64,000 bases of DNA, taken from contig NZ_CP025815.1 in the NCBI RefSeq assembly GCF_003352045.1, forward strand, positions 2,418,001 through 2,482,000, written 5' to 3'. Below are positions 50,970 through 60,819 of this stretch, one piece after another; position 1 is the first letter of the stretch, and each line of letters opens with the position of its first letter. The stretch is from Sulfitobacter sp. JL08. Lineage in GTDB: Bacteria; Pseudomonadota; Alphaproteobacteria; Rhodobacterales; Rhodobacteraceae. The position numbers and the translations under genes were made by a program. The notes beneath the pieces were generated by a model. That model was not told where the DNA came from. It saw only the letters and a list, made by a program, of their open reading frames with translations, and searched no databases.

Positions 50970-52075
50970 TGCGCCACGGCCCAGCTTTGGGTGAAGACAT
51001 GCGCACGTATGCCGGTCTTGCCATCCACCGAATAGGTCAGGACAATTCGCCCGTCCGGCAGGTAGCGCATCATCGGGTAGCGTACCGCCCCTGCCCCCTG
51101 TTCCAGTGTTTTGCCTTTCGTCCATGTCCGCCCGCCATCCGCTGACAGCGCCAGACGCATCGTATCCGTCAGCTGCGCGTGATCGTTAAAGGCCATCAGG
51201 ATACGCCCGTCAGGCAGGCCCAGCGCCGCCACCGGAGAGTTGGGATTGGGCAGTGCCAAAGGCGCGGGCCTGCTCCAGCTTTGGCCGCCGTCGCTTGTCC
51301 ACGCGGCCAGCAACCTGTCGCTGTCGCGATCGAAATTGCGCAGCAAGGCCACGGCGTTTTTGGCATCTTGCGATACGATCATGGGCTGGATGCTGGCAAC
51401 ACCGCCGGCCATCCGGCTTTTGCCGCGCACCCGTCCCGACGCGGTTACACGCGCCAGCGCGCCATAGGCATTGCCCAATTCGAAATAAACCGGCAACCCG
51501 TCGATACCATCGGCGAACTCCACCATGGGCGACTTGACCAGATAGGACCGGTTCAGAAGTGGCGACAGGTTCAGCTTGCGCGTGGAAACAGGCACACCGT
51601 TTTCCATGTCCACCGCGGCGACCGATGACATGGCCCAGCCGCCCACAGACACGATTGTCGCCAGAAAATCGCCCGGTCTGGCATGAAACTCGACGCTGTT
51701 GCCCAGCGTCAGTACCGTTTGCGGCGGCATCATCACCGAGGTAAGCGATTGGCGGCTGAACACCGGTGCCGGCGTGTCAGCCTGCCATCCGGCTGCTGTT
51801 TCGCGCAGACGCGTGCGGAAAATCTGCGTGTCGTTCGAAGATTCGCGCAATCCGTCAAACCAGATCAGATCAAACCCGTCTTCTGTCACGTCTATCGCCG
51901 GTGCGTGTGCGGTACCGACGGGTGAAGTGTAGTCAAAAACTATTTCAAAGGCGGGCGGGCGCGGATCAGGCGTGACATCAGGCAGCGCAAAGCGCCATTC
52001 AAGCGCCGGGCGCAAGACCAGCCCCAGCCCCGCAAGGGCGCAACACAAAACAAATAGCGCCAGCCTGCCCGTCAT
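50966..52075 (-). CDS. sialidase-like BNR-repeat protein, membrane anchored
   Basis: 369 residues from the ATG at 52075, which overlaps the preceding stop by ATGA; 50 upstream in-frame residues are rejected. An N-terminal helix (ALFVLCCALAGLGLVL) gives a signal anchor. The rest is a six-bladed propeller with two clear Asp boxes, WTSDGGQSWSRP and LSADGGRTWTKG, and an Arg/Asp-bearing opening (YTSPVGTAHAPAI, LIWFDGLRESSNDT). It belongs to the neuraminidase-like BNR_2 group, whose members cleave or bind glycans; the true substrate is unknown. Flanked by two membrane proteins. Confidence 0.8.
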   Translation of the reverse strand: MTGRLALFVLCCALAGLGLVLRPALEWRFALPDVTPDPRPPAFEIVFDYTSPVGTAHAPAIDVTEDGFDLIWFDGLRESSNDTQIFRTRLRETAAGWQADTPAPVFSRQSLTSVMMPPQTVLTLGNSVEFHARPGDFLATIVSVGGWAMSSVAAVDMENGVPVSTRKLNLSPLLNRSYLVKSPMVEFADGIDGLPVYFELGNAYGALARVTASGRVRGKSRMAGGVASIQPMIVSQDAKNAVALLRNFDRDSDRLLAAWTSDGGQSWSRPAPLALPNPNSPVAALGLPDGRILMAFNDHAQLTDTMRLALSADGGRTWTKGKTLEQGAGAVRYPMMRYLPDGRIVLTYSVDGKTGIRAHVFTQSWAVAQ

Positions 52076-52752
52076 GCGCGGGCAAAAAGGGCCGCATTGC
52101 GCGGTCGCAGAACAATCAGAAACAACAGGATCGACAGGGCAAATTCGCTTAACTCCGCGCGCTTTCCGTCCGCGATCAGAACGGTTGCGATCAGCGCCAG
52201 AACAAAGCCCAGTGAATGATGCCATGCAGGGACAGGAATATAGAACCAGTCCACCAGAACGCGCAGCCGTTCGGAACGTGCATAGAAAAACGGCCCGATC
52301 AGAAAAAACAGCACCAGAAACAGCGTCAGCAACTGGCCGAATATGATCTTGTTGATTTTCGCCTCGCCCACCATCAGATTGTGCAGATTTGTTTCGGCCT
52401 GATCGTTGTTTTCCTGGAAAAACGCGTTTGAGTCAAAGCCAAAGATGCGCTGTCCCCAGGACACTTCTTCGCCCGCACCAAAGATGAACAGAACGGTGGT
52501 AAAGACCATCATCGCGCTGAACCAGCCGGTCTTTGCGCCCCGACACACCAGCAAACGCCACAGGCTGATACCCGCCACGGCCAGCAGGAACCCTGCCGTT
52601 GCATATTCGATCACGCCGTCTTCGGGAACATACCAGTTTACATACATCACAGGATCATAGGCCGCGATCGCGACCCCGGCAGCCAGAACGCCGGCCAAAA
52701 GCACGTATAAACCGATTTCGAGTGCAGACAGGTCTTGCAAGGGTTTCTTCAT
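52072..52752 (-). CDS. polytopic membrane protein with EEVSWGQR motif
   Basis: 226 residues from the ATG at 52752 (GGGAAG upstream). Six or so membrane helices with a central extramembrane motif GAGEEVSWGQRIFGF, then a loop with ETNLHNLMVGEAKINKI. This EE-SWGQR...NLHN pattern marks an uncharacterised family of membrane proteins, often near glycan or sialidase-like genes. The acidic pair and His could be catalytic or metal binding. First gene of the operon with the BNR protein. Confidence 0.75.
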   Translation of the reverse strand: MKKPLQDLSALEIGLYVLLAGVLAAGVAIAAYDPVMYVNWYVPEDGVIEYATAGFLLAVAGISLWRLLVCRGAKTGWFSAMMVFTTVLFIFGAGEEVSWGQRIFGFDSNAFFQENNDQAETNLHNLMVGEAKINKIIFGQLLTLFLVLFFLIGPFFYARSERLRVLVDWFYIPVPAWHHSLGFVLALIATVLIADGKRAELSEFALSILLFLIVLRPRNAALFARA

Positions 52753-52921
52753 AAAATCCGGCTTCCCCTGCAAGGATTGGTGCGGTCGAGAAGCACCTAT
52801 GAGGTGTAACGCACCGTATCACCGTGACACAATTCGCCTTGTTTATATCATTCTAGTAGCTTTTCATGTACCAGAATGTAACACAGCGCAACAACTAAGT
52901 GGTAGACATATTGGTAGACAA

Positions 52922-54022
52922 ATGAAGCACAAGTTAAGCAAAACAATGGTCGAAAAGTTAGGTGATGGCAAGCACGGAGACGGCGAGGGTCTGTATTTTT
53001 TCGTACGTGGAAAGAGCAAATCTTGGTCGTTGCGTTTCACCGATGCTGACGGTCGTCGCCGTGAGAAATCGCTGGGGGTATATCCCGCCGTTAGTCTGGA
53101 AGAGGCCCGCAAGCGTCGTGATGCAGGACCGGGCAAGCTGTCGGGCGCGCGATCCCACACGATGCGCGCTTGGGTTGGTCGTTGGCTCAAGGCGAACCGC
53201 CACGATCTGAAAGACAGCGGGCGCGCTGGCCGCTGGCTGTCGCCTGTGAAGGTCCATGTGCTGCCCGCATTGGGGCGGCGTGACGTTCGTGAACTGACCT
53301 TTGAGGACATACACGCGGCATTTGACCCTATATGGCGCACCAAGACATCTGCCAGCGCGAAGGCCTTGGATCGGCTGGGCAAAGTGCTGCGCTATGCTGA
53401 AACAGAACTGCCTGAGATTGACGTGCGCATAGTTCCGCGTGTGCGGGCGCGGCTGGGCAATCAGCGCCACGTTGTGCAGAACATCCCGTCGATGCCGTGG
53501 GCCGAAGTGCCTGCGCTGTACGCGACCTTGGGCGACACCCCAACTGAACTGGCGCTGCGTTTATTGATCCTAACCGCGACCCGTTCGGCCCCGGTGCGTT
53601 TTGCGCATGTCGATCAATTCGATGGCGACGTGTGGACCATCCCGGCGGCGAACATGAAGAACAGCACCCAGTTTCGCGTGCCTCTGTCTGACGAAGCGAT
53701 GCGGGTTGTTGAATTGGCGCGGCCCCTCGCGCGGGAGGGGTTCCTGTTCTGCGCCTATAAAGGCAAGCCCATCAGCGACGCGGCCATGGCCCACTATCTG
53801 GCGCGAGAAGGATACGAGGCCCGCCCGCATGGCTTTCGGTCCAGTTTCCGCACTTGGGCCGAAGAAACGCAAGAACCTTGGCACCTCGCAGAGACGGCGC
53901 TGGCGCACAAGATCGGCAGCAAGACGGAACGCTCCTACAATCGGTCAGACCTGCTTGAACAGCGCCGCGCCGTCATGGATCGATGGGCTGACCACGTCAC
54001 AGCGAAATGCTTAGAAGCATAA
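52922..54022 (+). CDS. P4-type tyrosine recombinase (integrase)
   Basis: 366 residues from the ATG at 52922; the frame extends to 52799 but the typical start of the family, here MKHKLSKTMVEKL, is chosen. DUF4102-like arm-binding N-terminus (EGLYFFVRGKSKSWSLRFTD, EKSLGVYPAVSLEEARKRRD), core-binding domain, and catalytic residues Arg in ILTATRSAPVRF, His-x-x-Arg in HGFRSSFRTWAEET, and Tyr in TERSYNRSD. It probably integrated the DNA to its right. No attachment site was identified. Confidence 0.92.
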   Translation: MKHKLSKTMVEKLGDGKHGDGEGLYFFVRGKSKSWSLRFTDADGRRREKSLGVYPAVSLEEARKRRDAGPGKLSGARSHTMRAWVGRWLKANRHDLKDSGRAGRWLSPVKVHVLPALGRRDVRELTFEDIHAAFDPIWRTKTSASAKALDRLGKVLRYAETELPEIDVRIVPRVRARLGNQRHVVQNIPSMPWAEVPALYATLGDTPTELALRLLILTATRSAPVRFAHVDQFDGDVWTIPAANMKNSTQFRVPLSDEAMRVVELARPLAREGFLFCAYKGKPISDAAMAHYLAREGYEARPHGFRSSFRTWAEETQEPWHLAETALAHKIGSKTERSYNRSDLLEQRRAVMDRWADHVTAKCLEA

Positions 54023-54424
54023 AGGTCATTTTACGTCAGGTCATAATCGCCGTCGCTTGTATTGGGCAACTGTAGCCGCTCACCATCCGGCAGAAAGAGA
54101 ATGTCCAGACAGTCGCGGGACACATCTGCGTGCTATCGAGAACGCAGTATGGGGAAAAAGTCGCACCCGCTCCCCCTATAAGAGACAAAAGCCTTCGCTT
54201 ACACTCAATAGTGGTAGTGACGTATTGAGCAACAAGTTCTTCTGGGTAGGGGTAAGTGAACTGGCGGCTCCCACCGTCCATCCGTTCATGAATCTTGTGA
54301 GCGTCACTGCCACCACCTCTTAATTTGCGCAGCCATGGGCAAAAGTCGTAGGCAGATCAAGAATCTTTAAGTCGCAAGGGACTGCTGATGAATCTCAATG
54401 TGCTGCTAAGCACGGACGGCGCTG
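54023..54424. other. intergenic region after the integrase
   Basis: No gene supported. Lies between the integrase and the truncated HNH gene, whose missing 3' domain would be expected to continue here; I could not see it in any frame, so it seems deleted or heavily decayed. Confidence 0.4.
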
Positions 54425-54994
54425 TCACACAAAGAGTTGCTTCGACTGGTGGTACGGAGAGTGAGCAAGCAACCCGTCCCTGATCGCGTCGCATAGCTCG
54501 TTCTCGGCGATTATCCGATCCGCAGAAACCTCACAGAAGACGCATTCTGCCTCGCGATACCCATAAGCTTCCGCGACTCCGCGAAAGTCTGCATCGTCAA
54601 GGTCACGCTTGTTGATGTTGCACGTGATGCAGAGCGCTTGAAAGTTGCTGAGGTCGTCTTGACCACCCTTGTTGCGCGGAATGATGTGATCGACATGCAG
54701 GGCTACCTCTTCCGCAGATGCGCCACATAGTTCGCAACGGTATTTGGCACGTTTCAGAACCTCGTAGCGGATCGACCCAGGGACATACCCCTTAGCGTTA
54801 GACCGATGCTGCCAGATGTTGCTGCCCCGGCGTTCAATATAGTCGGCGATCTTCTCTTCACATTCCGCGATCAAGCGGTTTTTGTCTTCTGCTCCAACCT
54901 CGCTAAAGTCCTTCAATCGATAGCCACAAACAATATCGACCAGACATGCCACTTGCCAGCGTCTCAGAATGCCTGTTGTTCTCAGACAGATCAT
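54425..54994 (-). pseudogene. HNH endonuclease - HIT fusion, truncated in the HIT domain
   Basis: 190 residues from a probable ATG at 54994. The HNH part is intact: VPGSIRYEVLKRAKYRCELC, then ALHVDHIIPRNKGGQDDLSN and CITCNINKR. It continues into the start of a HIT domain (ECVFCEVSADRIIAENELCD, AIRDG). Family members then read PVTxxHxLIIPKRH, but here the frame ends DGLLAHSPYHQSKQLFV. In a shifted frame just there, CSLSVPPVEATL is faintly similar to the expected strand. The HIT catalytic His triad is absent. The HNH nuclease alone might still work. Confidence 0.65.
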
Positions 54995-55008
54995 GCCAAT
55001 GTTGCTGC

Positions 55009-55944
55009 ATGAAACCTGAACTTCGCACCCCCGCCGGCACCCCGATATCCAAATTTTGCTTTGGCACAATGCAGTGGGGCGGTAAGGCTGACGCCATTGA
55101 TAGCCGCGCCATGTTTGATGCGTCACGGGAGGCGGGCATCAATTTCTTTGATACAGCCCATGGGTATACTGGCGGCAAGTCCGAAACCTTGCTTGGCGAA
55201 TTTGCGGCCACAGATCGAGACAACCTGTTCATCGCCACGAAATGTGCGTCGACCGGCGACTGCAGTCCCGAAGCGATAACGAAGGATGTCGAAGAAAGCC
55301 TAACCCGTCTGAATATGGACCGCGTTGACATGCTGTATATGCATCGCTGGTCAGATGACGTTCCGCTCGAAGCGACATATGAGGTGTTGGCTAAAATGGT
55401 GGATGCAGGGCGCGTTGGTCACATCGGTGTTTCCAATTATGCGGCTTGGCAGGTGATGAAAGCGGCTCGGGTCGCGGCATCATTGGACCTTAAGATTGAG
55501 ATGCTGCAACCCATGTACAGCTTGGTCAAACGTCAGGCCGAAGTTGAAATATTGCCTATGTGCGCATCAGAAGGCATCGCCGTTGTGCCATATTCTCCGC
55601 TTGGTGGCGGCCTTCTAACTGGCAAATACAGTGTCGGCGATGAGGGGCGACTGACGCATGACCAAATGTACAAGGCGCGCTATGGCCAAAGCTGGATGCA
55701 TGCTGCTGCAAGCGCTCTTTCTGACGTTGCCAAAGAAATGGGCATTTCCGCCATTACTCTCGCCGTTGCCTGGGTCGCCCACAATCCCAATATCACGGCT
55801 CCAATTCTCAGCGCCAGCAAATCCAGCCAACTAAAACCTTCCCTCAACGCAATCGAATATCAGATGGATGATGCAACTTACGCGCGGCTTACCGCACTCA
55901 CCCCAACACCACCCCCAGCAACAGATCGGTCCGAGGAGATCTGA
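55009..55944 (+). CDS. aldo-keto reductase
   Basis: 311 residues from the ATG at 55009, 14 bases from the divergent HNH start. Catalytic tetrad: Asp and Tyr in FFDTAHGYTGG, Lys in FIATKCAS, His in MLYMHRWSDD. NADPH-site features near the end (ILSASKSSQLKPSL). Reduces carbonyl compounds with NADPH in the cytosol; the substrate is unknown. No strong ribosome site. Confidence 0.88.
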   Translation: MKPELRTPAGTPISKFCFGTMQWGGKADAIDSRAMFDASREAGINFFDTAHGYTGGKSETLLGEFAATDRDNLFIATKCASTGDCSPEAITKDVEESLTRLNMDRVDMLYMHRWSDDVPLEATYEVLAKMVDAGRVGHIGVSNYAAWQVMKAARVAASLDLKIEMLQPMYSLVKRQAEVEILPMCASEGIAVVPYSPLGGGLLTGKYSVGDEGRLTHDQMYKARYGQSWMHAAASALSDVAKEMGISAITLAVAWVAHNPNITAPILSASKSSQLKPSLNAIEYQMDDATYARLTALTPTPPPATDRSEEI

Positions 55945-56278
55945 CCTGACGACGGACACTGGCCAAAGTCCGCTTTTAGAAATGTGCTGTAGCGCCGTCG
56001 AAATCGGTCAATGTCCGGTGAGGGCCGAATGCGCCAGCTGGCCTGAACGACACGAAGTTCTGCTATCTAGGCTGTTGGTGTTGATAGCATCGTCGACCTC
56101 GGGGCAACAATTCATCGCAGGCTTAAGAAATGTGAGCTTACTCGTACGAGCTAGAAGGTCTCCTATTTTCTCCTACCAAGCGTCAAATAGCATTGAATAT
56201 CCCGATATTGCGTCACATGTGGTCGTGTCGGCAAATTCGGCTAATCTGGGCAAATCTGAATGACCAAAGGTTCCATAA
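55945..56278. other. intergenic region, possible degenerate repeat
   Basis: A segment near 55968-56040 (AAAGTCCGCTTTTAGAAATG, then CAATGTCCGGTGAGGGCCGA) is weakly like the dispersed-repeat vocabulary. Otherwise nothing seen. Confidence 0.3.
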
Positions 56279-57208
56279 ATGCGACTGGCTACGTTCAACG
56301 TACAAAATCTAAGACTGCGCCAGAGGCAGGGGAACCTCGTTCTTGATGGCGCGATGGATCAGGATTTTGACGACCAGCCTCGATTGGTCGAACAGGATAT
56401 TGCTGACCGGCACATGACTGCAAAGGTCATTGCGGAAGCAAAGGCCGATATTGTTGCTTTGCAGGAAGTATTCGATGCAGAGACCCTTGAGTTCTTTTAC
56501 ACGCACTTTCTGCTTCCGGCCGGGTCGCCTGCCTACCCCACCCGTATTTGTCTACCAGGAAATGACGGGCGCGGTCTCGACGTGGCGGTGCTCTCGAAAA
56601 TGGAACCGCTAAGAGTCAAAAGCCACGCGGACCTCACTGGAGCGGACCTAGGGCTAATAGATTTACCTGAAGAGCTTCGGGATCATCCGCTTTTTCGCCG
56701 CGATTGCCTCGAATTGGACTTTAATACCTTCACATTGTTTGTCTGCCATTTCAAAGCGCCCTATCCGGATGAAGGTAAGGCGCAGATTGTGCGTGAGGCC
56801 GAGGCGCGCGCTGTAAGAACTATCGTCGAGAACCGCTTTCCAAAGCCTGAAACCGAACGCTGGATGATTGTAGGAGACTTTAATGAGTCGTCGATGGGCA
56901 ACGAAAATAAAACGACGGCGCTCACACCGTTAAAGCAGGGCTTTTCAGAGGATATTCTGGATCGTCTGCCACTCGGCACAGATTGGACCTTCGAAGTGCC
57001 GGACACGTATATTCACTCACGACCAGACCGCATTTTTCTGTCCACACGATTGGCAAGGGAGTATCCGCAAACTGTTCCCCAGATCGTACGAACAGGAATG
57101 ACCCGATACTTCTATGAACTCGGCTCTATGGCTGTTCATGACGAATTGAAAAATCATAGCCACGCCAGCGACCATGCCCTCGTCTACGCGGACTTTCCGC
57201 TTCTCTAA
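56279..57208 (+). CDS. endonuclease/exonuclease/phosphatase-family protein
   Basis: 309 residues, no signal peptide. Motifs of the fold: LATFNVQNLRL (Asn), VALQEVFDAETL (metal Glu), CHFKAPYPDEG, MIVGDFNESS (Asp/Asn pair), and HASDHALVYADF (catalytic His). Could hydrolyse nucleic acid or phosphoesters; the substrate is unknown. Stands alone. Confidence 0.88.
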   Translation: MRLATFNVQNLRLRQRQGNLVLDGAMDQDFDDQPRLVEQDIADRHMTAKVIAEAKADIVALQEVFDAETLEFFYTHFLLPAGSPAYPTRICLPGNDGRGLDVAVLSKMEPLRVKSHADLTGADLGLIDLPEELRDHPLFRRDCLELDFNTFTLFVCHFKAPYPDEGKAQIVREAEARAVRTIVENRFPKPETERWMIVGDFNESSMGNENKTTALTPLKQGFSEDILDRLPLGTDWTFEVPDTYIHSRPDRIFLSTRLAREYPQTVPQIVRTGMTRYFYELGSMAVHDELKNHSHASDHALVYADFPLL

Positions 57209-57585
57209 TCAGCGAAACTTTTTTGCTCGCTCATAATCAGATTTCAGTAATTGTAGGGCTTCAACCTGCTTGCCACAGCATGGCTCCGCCCGAGTCAAGC
57301 TCCATTCTTTGACCGAGGTCATGGAACCTCTATAGCGCAGCATATAGGGATCAAATGGCCGTGTCCTCGCGCTAAAGGTCTAGCTCGAAAAGGTTAAAAA
57401 GTTTGATTGGGTTAGTCAGTCCGCGCTCCTCGTAGGAACCACACGCCGTAAATGAATCTGGGCTTGCTTCGGGAAGCGGAGGTTGCAAGAGATCGTGAGA
57501 GACAGGCATTTGAAGGCCGCCTAATCCGGATCGCAGAAACAATAGTGTTGCGGTTCGCGCCAACTCGCGTTCAACTGTCTGTGTC
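57209..57585. other. intergenic region upstream of the Mla-type operon
   Basis: No gene or repeat recognised. Presumably holds the promoter of the lipid-transport operon. Confidence 0.4.
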
Positions 57586-58710
57586 ATGGCCCAAACAACT
57601 TTGACCACCCAGAACAGCGATGCAGGCACTGTGCTGCATTTGCAGGGTCGCCTTGTGACGGCGGCACTGGCCTCAGTCGAACGTCAATTCGCAGAGTTTT
57701 CTGCGGCCTCTGGGCCGGTCACGGTGGATTTGTCTGATCTTGAAGCGTTGGACACGGGCGGCGCATGGATGATCGCGACACTTCAGGCGCGTTTGGCCCG
57801 CGACGGCGTCGCGATTGAGATTGCAGGCTGTTCCGAAGCGCGCAGGGAATTGATCGAAACGGTGACCCGGGCCTTGCCTGATACAGAAGGCGAAGAAGCG
57901 CCCCCACGTGGGTTTTTGCCATGGTTGGAACGGCTTGGACACAGCACATCCCAGTTTGGCAAGGCTGCGCTTTCCCTTTTGAACTTCGTAGGTCTCGTGT
58001 TGCATCGCTTGATGGGTACTGTCCTGCGGCCCTGGCGGCTGCGGGCCACGGCGCTGGTCAGCCAGATGCAAGAGGTCGGTTTGAATGCGGTTCCGATCAT
58101 TGCTCTGATGGGTTTTCTGATTGGCGTGGTGCTGGCGTTTCAGGGGGCAGTGCAGTTGCGCCAGTTCGGCGCCGAGGTTTTTGTTGTCGATCTGATCGCG
58201 GTTTCGGTGCTGCGAGAATTGGGCATATTGCTGACAGCGATAATCGTGGCGGGGCGGTCTGGGTCGGCATTCACGGCCTCGATTGGTTCAATGAAGGTCC
58301 ACGAGGAAATCGATGCCATGCGCACGCTGGGCCTTGACCCGATCGAAGTGCTGGTTCTACCGCGCGTGATCGCGCTTATCTTGATGCTACCCATACTGGG
58401 GCTGATCGCTAATGTTTTTGCTCTGTTCGGTGGCATTCTTATGGCCTGGATCGAACTGGGAATCAGTCCGGGCATGTTCGTAACGCGTTTTGTCGAGAAC
58501 ACGGATGTCTGGCATCTGGCTGTGGGTCTGATCAAAGCGCCGTTTTTTGCCTTCGTGATCAGCATTGTTGGCTGTTGGCAGGCGATGCAGGTGGGTGGTT
58601 CCGCCGAAAGCGTGGGTCAACGCACCACTGCATCCGTCGTTCAGTCGATCTTTCTGGTGATCGTCGTGGATGCGGGTTTTTCCGTATTTTTTCCGGAGAT
58701 CGGCATATGA
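57586..58710 (+). CDS. mlaE: MlaE-type permease with fused STAS (MlaB-like) domain
   Basis: 374 residues. Residues 1-95 are a STAS domain (VTVDLSDLEALDTGGAWMIA), the counterpart of the separate MlaB. Residues 130-370 form the MlaE permease with about five helices: LMGFLIGVVLAFQGAVQLRQ, VIAGRSGSAFTASIGSMKVH-type coupling loop, and EEIDAMRTLGLDPIEVLVLP. Inner-membrane part of a retrograde phospholipid transporter. Overlaps the ATPase by ATGA. Confidence 0.93.
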   Translation: MAQTTLTTQNSDAGTVLHLQGRLVTAALASVERQFAEFSAASGPVTVDLSDLEALDTGGAWMIATLQARLARDGVAIEIAGCSEARRELIETVTRALPDTEGEEAPPRGFLPWLERLGHSTSQFGKAALSLLNFVGLVLHRLMGTVLRPWRLRATALVSQMQEVGLNAVPIIALMGFLIGVVLAFQGAVQLRQFGAEVFVVDLIAVSVLRELGILLTAIIVAGRSGSAFTASIGSMKVHEEIDAMRTLGLDPIEVLVLPRVIALILMLPILGLIANVFALFGGILMAWIELGISPGMFVTRFVENTDVWHLAVGLIKAPFFAFVISIVGCWQAMQVGGSAESVGQRTTASVVQSIFLVIVVDAGFSVFFPEIGI

Positions 58711-59516
58711 AGGACATTGCGACCAATCAGCCGATCATTGAAAAGCCCGCTGCGCGGGAAGCAGTTATCACCGTGAGCGGTTTACGGACCCAGTTCGGCC
58801 CGCAGATCGTGCATCAGGATCTCGACCTTGATGTCTGGAAGGGCGAGGTGCTGGGAGTCGTCGGCGGGTCCGGTACCGGAAAATCCGTATTGCTGCGCAC
58901 GATAGTGGGACTTAACCGTCCAACGGCCGGAGACATCAGGGTGTTGGGGGTGGATGTCGTCAATGGTCCTGAAAAGGATCGCCGCGCGGTGGAACGACGT
59001 TGGGGTGTGGCGTTTCAGGACGGTGCCCTATTTTCATCGCTCACCGTGTTGCAAAACGTGATGGCGCCGATGCGCGAGCACCTCAACCTGTCTCACGGGC
59101 TGATGAAATCGCTTGGAGAGCTGAAGATAAGCCTCGTTGGATTGCCGCCCCTCAGTTGCGGCAAGTTTCCGTCCGAATTGTCCGGGGGTATGCGTAAACG
59201 TGCTGCGCTAGCCCGTGCATTGGCATTGGATCCTGAAATCGTCTTTCTGGATGAACCGACGGCCGGGCTCGATCCGATCGGAGCCTCAGCTTATGACGAG
59301 TTGATCAAGGATTTGCAGGCTTCGCTGGGATTGACCGTATTCATGGTGACGCATGACCTCGACAGTTTGTATGCGATCTGCGACCGTGTAGCGGTGATCG
59401 CTGAAAAACGCGTGCTGGTCGAGGGGCCGGTTAGCGAGATGAGTTCCGTCGATCATCCCTGGATCAGGGAATATTTTACCGGTCCGCGCGCCCGCGCGGC
59501 GCAAGACAAACGCTGA
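58707..59516 (+). CDS. mlaF: MlaF-type ABC ATPase
   Basis: 269 residues from the ATG at 58707. Walker A VVGGSGTGKSVLLRTIVG, Q-loop VAFQDGALFSSLTVLQNV, signature LSGGMRKRAALARALA, Walker B IVFLDEPTAGLDPIG, and switch His in VTHDLDSL. The AFQDGALFSSLTV wording is specific to MlaF/Ttg2A. Drives the MlaE permease. Confidence 0.95.
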   Translation: MKDIATNQPIIEKPAAREAVITVSGLRTQFGPQIVHQDLDLDVWKGEVLGVVGGSGTGKSVLLRTIVGLNRPTAGDIRVLGVDVVNGPEKDRRAVERRWGVAFQDGALFSSLTVLQNVMAPMREHLNLSHGLMKSLGELKISLVGLPPLSCGKFPSELSGGMRKRAALARALALDPEIVFLDEPTAGLDPIGASAYDELIKDLQASLGLTVFMVTHDLDSLYAICDRVAVIAEKRVLVEGPVSEMSSVDHPWIREYFTGPRARAAQDKR

Positions 59517-59532
59517 GAGGCGCGGCCAATCT

Positions 59533-60819
59533 ATGGAAACCAAAGCCAGTTTTGTTCTGATCGGTGCTTTTACGCTTGCGGGCATCCTTGCGAGCTTCGG
59601 CTTTCTTCTGTGGCTGGCCAAGGTCGAAGTTGACCGGCAATACGCCTATTATGATGTGCTTTTCGACAGTGTTTCCGGGCTCAGCGATGCGGGCGATGTG
59701 CGTTACAACGGGTTGCCTGTCGGTCAGGTGGTTGCTCTAAACCTTGATCCCGATGATCCGTCAAGGGTGCGCGTGCGGCTGGAAGTGGGCGCAGATACGC
59801 CCGTAAAAACCGATACTATCGCCACCTTGCAATCGCAGGGCGTGACTGGCGTTAGCTTTGTGTCCTTGTCGGGTGGATCACCTGAGGCGGAGCGGGCAGA
59901 ACAGGGCAGTGTGATCCGTTCGGAATCCAGCGCCTTGCAGTCCGTTCTGGAGGGCGCGCCGGTGCTTTTGCAAAAAGCGGTGCTGCTGCTTGAAGACATT
60001 AACAGTGTCGTAAACGAGAAAAACCGAACCGCGACCAGCCAGATCCTTGAAAACCTTGCCTCTGCCACTGGACGGATGGATCGCGCGCTGGAGAATTTCG
60101 AAACCTTGTCGGGCGACTTGGGCCTGGCGTCACGTGAAATTGCCGGTTTTGTCGGGCGACTGGACGAACTGGCGGAAACAACTGAAACCGCTTTGTTGGC
60201 GGCGACGGATACGCTGCAGACCGCCAAAAGTTCGCTCGAGAATGCCGACACAATGATAGCGTCGGCGAAAACGACACTGGGCACAATGGATGAGACATTC
60301 ATCTCTGTCAGAACACTGGTTGATGGCGACCTTGGCGATCTCGTCCGTCAGGGTACTGCAACAGCGGAACAGGTCGGGGAGGTGCTGACGAGGGTGGAGC
60401 CGGTACTCACCACGACTTTGGATACGGCCACGACCGCGCTCGGCAGCGCGGAGCAGACGTTTGCTGCGGCCAACAAGGTTATTAGTGAAGACCTGGATGG
60501 CATCCTCACGGACACGCGCAAAGCAGTGACAGTCTTCACGACCACCATAGAAGACGCGACGGGTGACATTACCCTCATTTCACAAGAGGTGCTGAAAGCG
60601 TCGCGGTCCGCCTCCAGTTTTGCCAACACGCTTGAAGTCATCCTTGCGCAGAACCGCCGCCAAGTTTCTGATTTTTTGCGGGTCGGCCTGCCGGAGTTTC
60701 TGCGTCTGATGGAAGAGGCGCGGCTTTTGGTGAGCATCATGGAACGGTTTGTCGACCGTGCCCAACGTGATCCCGCACGCTTTATTCTAGGGACCCAAGG
60801 ATCGGAGTTCAAACGTTGA
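59533..60819 (+). CDS. mlaD: MCE-domain protein (MlaD type)
   Basis: 428 residues, longer than E. coli MlaD (about 180). One N-terminal helix (LIGAFTLAGILASFGFLLWL), MCE domain about 40-120 (VRYNGLPVGQVVALNLDPDD, GVTGVSFVSLSGG), then a long helical region up to residue 400 (repeated coiled segments such as TDTLQTAKSSLENADTMIAS). The extended helix suggests a bridging or tube-like assembly in the periplasm as in PqiB/YebT-like MCE proteins. Same operon, 16 bases from mlaF. Confidence 0.92.
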   Translation: METKASFVLIGAFTLAGILASFGFLLWLAKVEVDRQYAYYDVLFDSVSGLSDAGDVRYNGLPVGQVVALNLDPDDPSRVRVRLEVGADTPVKTDTIATLQSQGVTGVSFVSLSGGSPEAERAEQGSVIRSESSALQSVLEGAPVLLQKAVLLLEDINSVVNEKNRTATSQILENLASATGRMDRALENFETLSGDLGLASREIAGFVGRLDELAETTETALLAATDTLQTAKSSLENADTMIASAKTTLGTMDETFISVRTLVDGDLGDLVRQGTATAEQVGEVLTRVEPVLTTTLDTATTALGSAEQTFAAANKVISEDLDGILTDTRKAVTVFTTTIEDATGDITLISQEVLKASRSASSFANTLEVILAQNRRQVSDFLRVGLPEFLRLMEEARLLVSIMERFVDRAQRDPARFILGTQGSEFKR

